From positions 9,473,931 through 9,537,930 of the forward strand of contig NC_135555.1 in assembly GCF_964340395.1 (NCBI RefSeq): DNA of 64,000 bases, in the 5' to 3' direction. Shown here piece by piece: positions 13,364-25,053 of the stretch. The position numbers were made by a program, and so were the translations under genes. How positions within the stretch are numbered: the stretch's first letter is position 1; every line of letters starts with the position of its first letter. Origin of the DNA: Glandiceps talaboti (taxonomy: Eukaryota; Hemichordata; Enteropneusta; Spengelidae). Under the pieces are notes generated by a model. That model had not been told where the DNA came from. It was given only the letters and a program-made list of their open reading frames with translations, and did no database searches.

Positions 13364-14358
13364 TACATACCATGCAGCTAATAAAGCACGGCTTCGGAAT
13401 TAGGAAGTATTTTTGGAAGGACAAATATGGCGATAGTTTTCAATCTCGATTCTACTCGTCATTCGAAGTATGACCTAATTCATGTAGTCAATCAAACTAA
13501 TTGGTAATGCGATCCAACAGATTCGGTCATTTTGATTTGTTGAATAAAACATTGAGTTTGTTAATTAACTTAAAGGCATTTTGCGCACAAAGAAGTGAAT
13601 GACTTTGACAGGAACAACGTCAGTACGCCATTTCCAAATATATATTTAATAAAGGTAATTGGCTTATTTATAATATCAAACATGAATACTCTATATCAAA
13701 GTAAATCATACAAACAATAAAGACACAAATTTTCTCTAATTTAAGATGAGAAAAATATCGAAAGCAACCTTGCAATAAAAGTGTATTTGTTTTAATTGTG
13801 TAGGTTTTATGATATAATTATAATATATTTATAGACAATTATAACACATATATTTACTTTACTCGAAAAAAACATGTATTTTCTGTAATGTCAAGGAAAA
13901 CGTGCCATCCATCAGTTTGGACACGCAGCTCACAATATTTATCCATGTGACACAAATGGCTGCATCTGCTGTTTATTAAAAATGAAATGTTCTATTTCAA
14001 AATAAACTATCAAGAACAACTACTTAGGTTTCCAAATATTATGAATAATGTCTTCAAGATGTATCAACATTGGTATTAACCTGGCGTAATTTAAGTCATC
14101 TTTCCATGGTACTCAGTTGAGGTTAAAGTTTTCACAACGTGTGACCCTGTTTGTTTATTTTGTTTCATTTAAGAATGCTTATAAACTTTTCTTATTATTC
14201 TTAATTTTATAAAAGGAATTAAAAGTATTAATATCAGATTCGAGGAAAGAAATATGTAACGGTGTTTATGAGTATAAAGTTTAATTTGTCTATTCGTTTC
14301 ATGTTTAATGTTAATCCTCCGATTATGAGGCGAATGTTGTCAACCAAAAGAAATGATC

Positions 14359-14400
14359 GACGTCACGTCACGTCACGTCACGTCACGTCACGTCACGTCA
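14359..14400. repeat. (CGTCA)n pentanucleotide array
   Basis: Eight perfect CGTCA units, each with a CpG, in CpG-poor AT-rich DNA. Overlapping CACGTC and GACGTCA-type cores resemble bZIP and bHLH sites, so a protein-binding role is conceivable but unsupported. Confidence 0.95.
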
Positions 14401-14636
14401 AATATAAAATGGATACACAATAAAATTTGCAATCTCGTAAGATCGCTTTTTACATCAAACGTATTGCGTGCTCAGTGAACTGTTCGATTTAGAAATAATA
14501 CGTTATGTCAGTTCGAATAAAAATATGAAGTACAGTAATAGAGCCGCCAAACATTATTAGGTCGAGGTTGGTTGTTCCATCTCTATGGAAACAGGCATTC
14601 ATAGATATATCGAGTACGTTGTTGTCGTCGCTAAAT

Positions 14637-14650
14637 AGCGCCATCTTGTG
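14637..14650 (-). promoter_or_regulatory. CTCF-like motif
   Basis: The minus strand reads CACAAGATGGCGCT. This differs at one core position from the bilaterian CTCF core (CACYAGRKGGCRS). A single motif match has low specificity. Confidence 0.25.
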
Positions 14651-15201
14651 TCAAGTATTTGATATTATCTCCGAGAAGTACGCGTCACTCCTGACCTAAT
14701 ACCAGGCTTCAGATTGTATACCTAATTAGGCAGCAAAGAACATGTACAAGCCTTAGGTTTTCATTAATACACGATGTGTCAATTCAATTTATTTCTACAG
14801 ATAATACTTAAAGTGATGCCTGGCAGTAACGAAATTAAACACAACCACTCAAATTCGCACTACTCTCTCAGCTTTCGACTTTAATTGTAAAACAGTTTAG
14901 TATACATAGTTAACAGACCTGATTTGAATAATCAGTTAACTATCTCCTCGTGTGTCATAATATTTGCAATATATTTTGTTATTTGTTTCTGTTACACTTT
15001 ATTAATGTTTTAATATTCATCACTATCACAACATGTAGTGTGTGTGTGTGTGTGTGTTTGTTTGACAAGTTGATAAGACTACTGGTACCTGTATTATCGA
15101 CCGACAAAACGTTACTAAGGCTTGTAATGTTTTTATTTTAAAGGGTCAAATATGATCAGTGTAATATGCACCTTTTCCCTATACAAATTGAGTTATTTGT
15201 A

Positions 15202-15318
15202 GCCTTTTTACGGCGCTGTCGGGATACATCGTTAGATGGTCGTATCTCCGGAAACTACGAGGGCTAGAAGGTCCGTACGACCAGTTAACGATGTATCTCA
15301 ACAGCGCCGTAAACAGGC
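15202..15318. mobile_element. 117-bp imperfect hairpin element
   Basis: The left arm begins at 15202 (GCCTTTTTACGGCGCTGT, then CGGGATACATCGTTAGATGG). The right arm (15275-15318) is its reverse complement with few mismatches, ending CAGCGCCGTAAACAGGC. The loop is about 30 bp. It is GC-richer than its flanks. Consistent with a small foldback or MITE-type element. No target duplication is evident, and GC-richer sequence continues to about 15430, so the real element may be longer. Confidence 0.65.
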
Positions 15319-15447
15319 TGGGCTATTTAGGGCGCAACATTCACATTTTACCATATGATAGTGAAGACATAGACGAGGGCGCTATGCAATTCATAGACGA
15401 CTGGTCGGTAAAAGCGACTTACCTGCCAACAAAGTTTATTATATTGT

Positions 15448-15810
15448 GGAGTCATGATGGGTGAATGGCTAGCGTGACCGACTTGGAATCTACAGGTTGC
15501 AGGTTCGAGCCCCGTCGCTGCCTGCTGTTTGTTTCTGAGTGGCTAAAGTCCTTGGGCAAGATTTGAACCACGGCTGTGCCTCAGTCAACCCAGCTGTATA
15601 ACTGGGAACCTGGTAGGATGTAGGTTGCAATGTGAAGGCTTTAATCCTATGCGCTTAAATGGCTGCAATGGATTGTATGCTCCCCGGGGAGTTGAGGAAG
15701 ACTAAAGGGCCGTTGTGCCATTCTGATCCGAGCCAGGGGTAATAATTGTAAATTGTAAAGCGCTTTGAGCACGGAGTGGGAAAGCGCTATATAAGAAACC
15801 AACATTATTA
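15448..15810 (+). mobile_element. Full-length tRNA-derived SINE
   Basis: The head contains an A-box-like TGGCTAGCGTGAC (about 15467) and a canonical B-box GGTTCGAGCCC (about 15501), the internal RNA polymerase III promoter inherited from a tRNA. The body has CCTTGGGCAAGATTTGAACC, CCCAGCTGTATAACTGGGAA and CTCCCCGGGGAGTTGAGG. The 3' end carries AAAGCGCTTTGAGC, AAAGCGCTATATAAG and an (ATT)n tail. TTATTATATTGT occurs at both ends (15436-15447 and 15811-15822), a candidate 12-bp target-site duplication, although its first bases merge with the tail. It encodes no protein and would rely on a partner LINE. Confidence 0.88.
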
Positions 15811-15822
15811 TTATTATATTGT

Positions 15823-18800
15823 TTGACCATTTCTTTCTTAAACGGTGTTGAATGGTGGGGTGGGGGAGGGTTGTTTGGGGTTTACACACATCCTCGTTCA
15901 ATTTACCATGGCCGAATTGAAACTAAATTGAAAATAATGATTAAGATTGAGATTCTACAATTAAACCATCCCGGTAGTAAAACAGTCAATTTCCATCACT
16001 TTCTGGTTTCTATTTAAGATGACAAAAAAGTTTGGACCCGCATCATGTTGACATTTCAATACATTGTCTCGTTAGTACCAAATAATTATTATCTTGTTTA
16101 GTCACTGGCAATTGCATCCTAATATCTGCCTTAAACTGGAAAAGAGGCAAAACTTACTATGAAAGAAAACAGCGGCTGGAGTGAAATGCATACGCAGACA
16201 ATGTTAGACACTAGAGGATAGTACATATACACTTAGTCTATTGCTAGACATAGAGGGGATAATTATCATTCATAATTACAAAAGTGGAGATATCTTTAAA
16301 AAATATGCATGTAATTGACTTATATAAACGATATGATTACATAACCACTGTTAAAAATCTATTTGATGGTTATGATTTACAGAGACTGTTGTAAAAGGGC
16401 AAAATAGAAGTAGGTTTGATGAAATGTATTCAAAGTAGACATGGGGTGGATATCGGAATTCTTTTATTGTTTCAAGCAGGTCAATTAAATGACTACCAGT
16501 TTAGTATTTATCACACATTAAAATCATTCCTTGTCACCTTTTCCTCTTTAACTTGAAAAGTATCTCGAGCAAGTCACTTGACGTAACAAAAGAAACAACT
16601 TACTACAGTTTAAGCTTTTACCATTATGCCCATCACTGTTTGCACTTCCTTCTAGTCCCTTTCTTTAACGTCGTCCTTCCGCAGGAACTTTTCAATCTTA
16701 ATTCTAACTTTAATACAACCTTCCTGCCGTACTTTCCTTCCTCTCACTTTTCATCAGTACATTAAGCTATGTCTTTTGTGTTTTCTATGGCCCGGGGGTG
16801 AACTCACGTCGATGACAAATTGAAGGGGATCTAAATAGTAGAATCTAACAACTGGATAATTTGGCCAATCTGTCACCATTTGGTTTTATTATTTTGACGC
16901 TAATTGAACAGGATATTTAATCCCACCTGTTGGCCTCACTAAATTGATACAGCGCAAAAGGAGTGCCACCAGGAATGCCAAAATGTCAGTATAACGAGTA
17001 AACTTGGCGCACTATAGTCATACCGTAAACTGAGGTTGGTAATTGTTGTTAGTGCATTTAGAAAGTTAACTTGTTTTACATTCAGAGTACCGACGTTTAA
17101 ACCATTTTTTTTTGTCACTATGGGCCTTACCAATATATTGATATTCCATTTTGTCTCCTAATTACAGAAGCTAGTATACCTTGCTGTAAGGACAAGACTG
17201 ACACAAACGTGAGATAAGAATTAAGGAAACGAACGTTTGCAACCGTTATGTATTAATTTACAGAAACTATCAAAACCATACTTTAAAGATAAATCTAACA
17301 AACAACAGGTAACAAATGTTTTGGGATTTGACCTTTCGCAATGGTGAAAAGTCGAAATCGTGTTTACTTCACATTTGGGAGGTGGGAATATGTTATTCAG
17401 GTATTGGTATTTCGATTTAATGTTCCCAATTTAGATGTACTCATTTGTGCACTGTTAATGACATTTGTAATATGGGTCAGTAAATTTGTCAATTATCAAA
17501 GCATTAAGATATATCTTTCCATTAAGTTATAAGCAATTTATGACTCCAAATGTTCACATACAATCAAGGTTACTTATTAATGGCTTAAATTTAATGCAAG
17601 AAACTAATGAAAGAATAATTTATCGTTCACCCACTGTGACATTTAGCGAAATTTACCCAAAGCAAATGTAAGACCTTGAACCTAGACATTTGACGTTGTT
17701 AGGAAAGGTCATATAAACATTACGAATTGTCAGAATGTTATCTGAATCGTAATTAGCTCAATGTCTGTGACATTCTGAAATCCGATAACAACGTTTTTAG
17801 CATCGAAGTTGACATTCACTTGACGCCTGTACTTTCAATGTAAATTATCTTTGTATTCTTAGTCTCATGCAGTGTAATCGTTGACTATAGATAGAAAGGG
17901 CGAGCTAATACTCTTAGTATTCTACGAATTTGTCATGTCCTTTCATATCTTTAGAATGTCTTGTTTGTCAAATGGCAAACATTTCAATAAACCGGGTATC
18001 GTTTATATATGTTAATGTCAAAAAAACGAAGTTCGTGATTATCGTGTCGCTGTAAAAGATCATAACCTGTGACAATATCAGAAGGTCGACCTAATTTGTA
18101 TACATATAATGACTGCAAAGTTACTTATTGCAACGCATTTGTTACCTTTTGGGGTTTACAGAACAAGCGACCGGCGGAAGCTCAATCCACATTGTGTGTC
18201 TGTCTCCTCTTTTGATAATTATAACGGATTTTTCATTAAGCTTCCTCACAAGAAAATTTCTACGTGATTAATGAAAGTTTCCTTAACCTGCCTGCCGTTA
18301 ACTCGCCTCAGGGTAGACACTTAATTCGGAGACCTGGAAGTTTCTTTAACGATGTTGTTGTAAGAAATATTAATAAATCAGGGGAACGCAATTAGGCATG
18401 AAATGCCTTGGTATGTCTAATTAGCGTCAAATCTTCAAACCCCATTCCAATCAAATGCTAGAGGCAAGTTTATTGAAGCAGAAGGCATTGCAAGAGGAAA
18501 ATCGTTCCATGGACGGGATTTGTCCCTTAAAATGTCATCAATCAGTCACTCCGATCTTATCAACGATGGAAATCTTCGAGATCATGTTCCAAGGGGAAAC
18601 ATATATTACAGATTGTTATGACCGTCGAAACTATCCCCTGCTGTTGAACAGTGAACCGCGAACCAAACGTGCTACAGGGTGCGAAAATAAAACGTAGAAA
18701 ACAGCGGGTACACCAAAGATGTGGTGATAAAGTCTTAGGGATAGGTTATTTCATGGATGTTGTTACTATATGTGTACTGGAGTCAAAACATATTTGACAC

Positions 18801-19777
18801 CTATATACCGGAATGAGACGAACTCGATACATTCAGAACATTCTCTGGATTATTCCCACACAAAAATAGCACACGGTTCTAGATGTAAACCTGAAATAGA
18901 GTAGGGTAATTGGAATGTGAGTCTAGTTCTACTGGATGACTTGTAGTATTTGGTGTTTTGTTTTGTACCCTACGAACGACCATAAGAAATAAAGACATTG
19001 GTCTATTACAGTGGAAGTGGGCTGGATGTCTACCTATAATTTTATGACGAAATCAAATAAGGGGGAAACAATAAGTTGCCATTGCCGAACTACCAAACTA
19101 TTATGCTATAAAATCGACCTTGATAAAACAATTTCCAACTATGGTCAGAGTTGTTCGTAGTTCTGCTGGGACACACGTTCAATTCGTATACGTTATTAAG
19201 ATAATGTAAGCATTAAAAAACAATTGAAGAATACATAGTCTTTGATCAATCAAATACGGTTTAAGTGATCTGTAAGAATTTGCTATGTAATATCTGAAAA
19301 CTCTAAGAGAGTATATATACATCTTAGAAAATAAGTAACTTATATTTGAAGTCAAATATAAGCTGAATTGTTTTGAATATCATTACCTTGGTTTTTAAAA
19401 TATGGATTTTCAATGTACCTGCTATACTTAAATTTAATCACAAAAGTAACTTTGAATCTGTAGTATTTTGAACGTTCATCTAATTCTTTCACGTCATTAA
19501 TATGGTCATATAACAGTTATTGATAACTGAAATGGTTCTTAATGTATACCCTAGTGCTGGAGATATGTGACAACTTTACCTATCATAATTATCGTACAAC
19601 GCATTATACGAATAGACAGAAAAAGGCAATAATTCTCACTAATATGTAAGTATCTTTCAAGAGTTGAGAAAACGTTTTTGATTCGGATAATTGAATCACA
19701 TATGTATTTAGGATGATGACAGGGTGGGGGATAGAGAAAATAATTGCAAGATTATTTCAGTTGAATAGCTGTCATAC
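15823..19777. other. Noncoding stretch, mostly unique sequence
   Basis: No gene can be assigned. It contains a pyrimidine-rich tract ending in an acceptor-like CAG at about 16757 and a short + piece with a strong acceptor at 17168-17208. A less AT-rich segment at 18120-18470 has several TAAT-type homeodomain cores. A 10-bp-arm palindrome lies at 19339-19362. Confidence 0.5.
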
Positions 19778-19888
19778 CTGCCTTGGTTGTGTTAACACTC
19801 CACGTAACCGTCTGGGCAGGATCAACATAGCATGCATTGCACGTTGTGTGGCATGTTAAATCATCTTGACAGTCATCCAAGTGATGCG
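19778..19888 (-). CDS. Candidate internal exon, cysteine-rich secreted-type protein (partial)
   Basis: A 111-nt minus-strand segment lies between TTTACAG| and GGCAG|GTATGA. In one frame it reads two nucleotides, 36 open codons and one nucleotide (phase 1-1). The peptide includes DDCQDDLTCHTTCNACYVDP and a VTWSVNTT stretch with a possible N-glycosylation sequon. The composition (Cys, Asp, Thr, His, Trp) is unlike chance translations of this AT-rich DNA, and the segment is GC-richer than its flanks. The acceptor lacks a strong pyrimidine tract. The C-x5-C-x3-C-x2-C spacing recalls small disulphide domains, but I cannot assign a family. It is phase-compatible with the candidate exon at 24998-25053. 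Confidence 0.3.
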
Positions 19889-22800
19889 CTGTAAATTACC
19901 ACGATTGCTAGCAGGTCACTGGATATAAAACTAACAACTTTCTAATAAAGCAAACTTAATATATTATTGCGGAACTTACTAAGAGATCCCAGTTAGTGAC
20001 ACTTGAATTGCTCTGCAGTCTAATCCGAATTCCGTAGATCAATAAAAATATTTCAAAAGAATTTCATAAGTGCACTGTTTCAATTACCTCTAGAGATATT
20101 ACCTGTAGTACAAATAGTACACATAGAGTTTATTGAACTAAAACAATATGTAACTTTTTTAGATTTACTATGGAATGTAATGCTTCTGACATTGTAAAAT
20201 ATATGTACGACTGTTAAATAACAAGAATTCTCTACATTCTAGGAATAATATTACGTATTCAAGGTAAGGTCTATGTTGCACTTTCCACGGTTCAATCCAA
20301 CCCAATAGTCCTTGTTTCGAGGTTTAAACAATTAAAGATAATTCGCTAGATCCGTTGTAGTAGTTTCGTGTTTTATCGTGCTGACCTAGAAACGAGGTTA
20401 AGGCGGTTCCACTTGACATAGGAGTAGTTACAGGTAAGCCTCTAGCAAAACATCCACTTGTAGCAAACTAAAAAGACGGGCTCGAACACCAGAACCCTCA
20501 GGCTGTTACATTTAGAGAAGGGTTCGTAAAGATCGTTAACGTAGACGTCTGAACAAGTTTTCTCTCTGAAAGTAAATTCGAGTGGATGTTTTGCAGTATT
20601 TACCTTAGGCAGTATTTTAAGAATGGTAATCAGTATATAGTGATGAATGTTGTTCTTATAAAAGACGGGAAAAGTAGTACACTTATTCGTTTCTCAATGC
20701 GGCGAATCAGATGCGTAAATTTGTTTCATCATTACCAAATAGACAAGGGTAATGAACTAGTCATAAACATATTTTTTTCACTAGCAGGTCATTAGCTATC
20801 ATGGCAACATAAAAGTATTGCTGGAAAGAGTGGTTCTCTGAATTTTCTGCTGTCTGCTTTCCATGGTAACAAATTACAGGATTTATTGATATACTACAAG
20901 TCTCTCATTTCATTCAAGATATCTGAGATGTAAGTTAGCCAGTCAACGCATGCTACATCTTGGCAACGGAGTTTACTTTTATAAGCTTCGGTCGTGTTTC
21001 CAATTTTAAACCTTTCAGTTTAAAGATGATATTCAGGTCTTTGAGACGGTGTTAACGGTATAACATCAAAGGTTATTAGAATATATAAGGAATGTTAACC
21101 AGAGCAAGCAGACATACTATTGACTTGTGGTCGTCATTAAAACCAATGGAGTCAGATACCCGCAGCTAACTTTCACATTTTGCAATTACTCTCACTCTGA
21201 GGCGACGCATCTACATTATACGATGACGCGTGTGCATTTGATCGTTAGCGTTATCTTGTATGCAGCAACGATGCTACCATAATTTCTGCTCCCTCAGATA
21301 ACACCTCGATAAAACTTAATCGGTTTAGATGAGGAAAGATCAAATGCATTTCCAATAAACGACATCCTAAATTCCTATTTAAAGGAAGTCAAACATTATA
21401 CCTCATTTTCACTTCATGATACGTTTGTGAATTATTAGTGCCACAGGTTGGTTCTTCCTCCAATAACATTAACGGAAACATTAATAGATGTAACCCGAGA
21501 CGATGTGTCTAGTGTCTGTTATCTTTATGGTAAAATCAATGGAGCGTAGCCTAGGAATAGTTTTCGAATGACCAGTCTTGCTGGTGTCTATAAAAGTAGT
21601 AACATGTTGGGTAGCTGACAATCAAATAGTTATTACTCTACCCGAATGAGACCTACATTGTACGACTCAAATACAAGTACATCATTTCTACTTCAAATAT
21701 ATTTCCCATGCAAAACTGTGTCTTTAAAAGTTAAATGGTTTGAATAGATCGCAAGTTGAAATTACTCCCAAGTGCTTTTTTTCATTTTACATTATAATTA
21801 TGATTCACATTATTATGCTTATTTACATTACAGTCGTCGTGTTCATTGACTATTAATTGACTATGTGATGTGCAATATATGTAATCAAAGATCACAGACC
21901 TTCTTGTATGCCAGTCCTAACTATTTCTGTTTACATTGGTTCAGTCACAGCCCCGATGACCAATTTTCCTGAAAATCAAAATTTTTAAAATCTCTTCAAT
22001 CCTTGATACCAGGAGGCTTGTTCCTGGTCATTTTTAAAAGAGTAGAAACTTTTTATTTTATCATCTTGTTTAATCAGGGAAATCGATAATCTGTTATTTT
22101 CCCCATTGAGTTAACCTAGTATTCCATGGCCATATTGGATTCTAAAATGGTTCTTTTTTTATATCATTGTAATCTTTATTTCAGACATTTGTGTGGTGAC
22201 CCATGACTTTTTTGTCTTAATTTTAACTGACAATTGGTCTGGGTTTTCTTGAACAAGGCAACATCAAATGTTTTTTTTTAAATTCCAAGACTCACACTAT
22301 AGTTGACCGGTGCTGCTTTTAACTCTTGTCTGTTGTTATAAGTATATAAATATCCTGGGTGTTTTATGGGATATAAGCTACTAAAGAGGAAAATGGTCTA
22401 ATAGACCTGTCTGATAGTTGTAATTAGTTGTAGATACCCAATAATTCATTGTAAAAATGCAATCACCCGTGTCAGTAAGATAATATTGTCACCTAAATTC
22501 TCGTAAATCATTGAACACTCTTCCTAGTTAATCTCCACTTTGCAGTCTGTTTCAAATACCTAATCTATACTTATGGCAAAAGTGGTAACAAATCTTAGTA
22601 GTCAGAGGCTACAATAGTGGCATTAGGTATAAAATTTATTGTTATGTGCAAAAAAGTAAAAAATCTACTTAAAATATAGTATTAATCAAACGTTTAATAA
22701 TATATGTTAATTTTTAATGACAGGTCCTGTGTTACTCCCGTAAAACTGTTTCAAACGAAGTACTACAGCCAGCTATATATTGCAGCGAGTCAAACATAAT

Positions 22801-24636
22801 TCACGGTAACATGAACATGCACACTGACAATCATAAAAAACTGGAAAGTTTCTGAATGTTTGAATAGCTTATACTACATTGACAATATCAACAAATAAAA
22901 GATGGTGTTACGTTAGGTAGTTTTGTTAACAGTGAAGGAACAAGTCAATGAAACGAACATGCCCCAAACCATAGACCCATGTGACCAAGCTCACATCCCG
23001 GAACTCCATCGTTTAGTCATAAACACTAGGGCCTGTAGTTTACTACATAGGTGCCATAGTGTTTCAATTTGGCGGCAAAATATTTTTCTCGTCTCACACA
23101 AGTTTTTTTTTTTAACGAATTACATGACAGCCACTGATAGCACGCAAGCACATGGTATGATATATTTTATCTCACTTTGAAAACAAATAAACATAGTCAT
23201 TCTGGGTTGGTAGTAGTTAATTATTTCATTTCACGATGAAACCCCATTTGCGCTGTTCTTCTATAAAATTCTAACAGTCGTTATTTACTATCATGACATT
23301 CACATCATATGTATGCTATGCTTACATTTAAAAGGTTCAACCATATGATTCTGTTCCAAACATATGTTGGATAAGACATTTTATGCACGACATACATATC
23401 TTTAGAGGCAGTGCTATATAAGGATTTACCTTTTCGTTAGAAAAATAATTGTCTAGCATATATTTAGTAAATTATTTAGTTAGTTCCGAATAAAACAATA
23501 TCCATGTTTAAACCATATAGCTCCAGTGGTAAGACAATACTAATACAAGAACCTCGGAGTCAAACATGATCCTTTAATTTACATGATCATGTAATTTATA
23601 TAGATTAATATTTATGCATACTTGCATGAATAGTAGAACTTGAAGCGTCAAACGTCATATTTCCCTCGTCATAACCTCGATCTAGTTTGAATACATTAAA
23701 GTATCTTTTAGAACACACGATATACTGTAGATCCATCAGCATCCCCCATCCCCGTTCACACACAAGTTTCCATTTAAAGCAAACACGTTATTGTTTTATT
23801 GACGCACATAATGTAAACAGTGAAGACTGTAGTTAACAACTGAAGACGACTAATTGTGCGTGTGTATATGGTATAATATCGTTTAATGTGTTACTATTGT
23901 GTAATATCGTTCACCTATTAATTGGTGCTAACAGTAGCATAGCACAAGATATCACGAGGGAACAACAGAATAGTGAATGTTGGTGTACATTCAAATCAAA
24001 TAAGACTGATAGTAACTTGATCCAAAGTGCTTTTAACGAAACATCAACAGTTTATAACATAATCATATTTGATTCCAATCTAGACTAGCGTAGTTTAACC
24101 ATATTGAATAATTAGTCTATAGGTTATAGGTTATTTAAATTCATGCCAATCATTATGAAAAGGAGTTAGCAATCGGTGTAAAAGGAAATCGAAATAACGA
24201 AGGCCTTTCTCAATCGATTGTTACAGTATTTAATTATAACAATTTAAAGATATTCATAGCTATATTAATTATAGTGGTGACCTATATTGATTACTGAAAC
24301 TTATCTCATAGTGGTGACCTTACGTTAATACTACATGTAAACCCAGCCTTATCACAGACAACGCGTTTTCATGGCAAGTTTAGTAGTGACCCCTTGGAAT
24401 ATAAGAATGTAAAATACAACATGATTGCATTGTCTATTATACCAATTTGAACAAAAAATGCAAAAATATGGAATGTATACTCTGGTCGCTCTACGTCACA
24501 ACATCGCACGTCGATGTCACGACAACGCGTGTCTACGTCACTGGTTCTGCTGTCTTCGAAATATGGGTCAAAACGTTCAAAATTGTCATTACTTTCCCCG
24601 ATTTTTCTTCGATACTACAGGCGCCGGTATAATTGT
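19889..24636. other. Noncoding stretch, mostly unique sequence
   Basis: No gene assigned. It contains a short + piece (20390-20433) with good splice signals, described under findings. A T-rich stretch of distinct style (21950-22380) may be an old repeat. The first copy of a decayed repeat shared with 34.15 kb lies at about 23085-23205. Confidence 0.5.
23085..23205 (+). repeat. Decayed dispersed repeat (related to 34154-34280)
   Basis: Shares TCGTCTCACACAAG, GAATTACA, CACTGATA.C.CGCAAG.ACAT, TTATCTCA and AACACAAAT-like blocks in order with 34154-34280. Diverged and short; family not recognised. Confidence 0.45.
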
Positions 24637-24784
24637 GTTATTCTCCAACATTTTTCTTCATTCAGCCGGAAAATACTCGTGGCCTAAGGGTTATCACTAC
24701 GATTCTAGCTACTCGTAGTGACAAGTGCCCGTTAGGTCACTCGCATTTTCCTTGGCTGAAGGAAGAAACATATTGATGAATAAC
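24637..24784. mobile_element. 148-bp imperfect hairpin element
   Basis: Left arm 24637-24705 and right arm 24714-24784 are reverse complements with scattered mismatches. Matching blocks (left versus reverse-complemented right) are GTTATTC, TTTCTTC.TTCAGCC, GGAAAAT.C..GTG.CCTAA and TCACTACGA. The loop is only about 8 bp. It carries no coding sequence; a 97-codon frame crossing it is open by chance. Consistent with a foldback/MITE family different from the other two hairpins. Confidence 0.7.
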
Positions 24785-24997
24785 ATTTAGTCGATTGCTT
24801 TACTACCAATACTAATAAATATTGTTCTTACCAAGGTTTACAACTGGCACATTTTTATTCAGAATTTTCTGTTTATCCGGACGTTACTTTCCAACACATA
24901 TAATTTTGGCTGTTTACTTGGTAGATCCATAGAAATATGAACAACTAATAAGTATAACAAGTTTATGCTACACAATAATACCATGATGTGCACATAC
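24785..24997. other. Short noncoding interval, presumed intron if the flanking exon is real
   Basis: Directly 3' (minus strand) of the 24998-25053 candidate exon. No feature recognised. Confidence 0.4.
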
Positions 24998-25053
24998 CTG
25001 GGCCACAGGCATGTTGCGTGTATTCGATGGTTTTCTTGTAACAAGCTATGGTG
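24998..25053 (-). CDS. Candidate internal exon upstream of the cysteine-rich exon (partial)
   Basis: Minus strand: a T-rich tract ending TTTTTATATCTAG| is followed by 56 nt and then GGCCCAG|GTATGTG. Acceptor and donor both match the consensus well. In the frame that begins with one split-codon nucleotide it encodes TIACYKKTIEYTQHACGP and leaves one nucleotide. That nucleotide plus the first two (CG) of the 19778-19888 exon makes an Ala codon and keeps that exon open. A second frame of this exon is open, but joined to the 19.8-kb exon it hits a stop. Two cysteines add to the four in the next exon. Family unknown. Confidence 0.3.

Larger units (their letters stand above)
13386..15201. other. 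Noncoding stretch holding a pentanucleotide array
   Basis: Mostly AT-rich with no genes recognised. It contains the CGTCA array (14359-14400), a CTCF-like motif (14637-14650) and a (TG)n tract at 15041-15057. Confidence 0.55.

Noticed and set aside
15410-15425. Perfect minus-strand donor GGCAG|GTAAGTCGC
   Set aside because: The upstream side runs into the SINE target site with no acceptor or coding frame.
20243-20263. 21-nt + piece between TCTACATTCTAG and TTCAAG|GTAAGG
   Set aside because: Both signals are good but 21 nt is too short to support without transcript data.
23510-23590. tRNA-like segment with a TAGCTCCAGTGGTAAGAC A-box match
   Set aside because: No B-box (nearest is GAGTCAAACATGATCC) and no acceptor-stem pairing could be drawn.
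24637-24718. 97-codon + frame across the 24.6-kb hairpin as a gene
   Set aside because: Half of it is the hairpin arm; no start or splice context.
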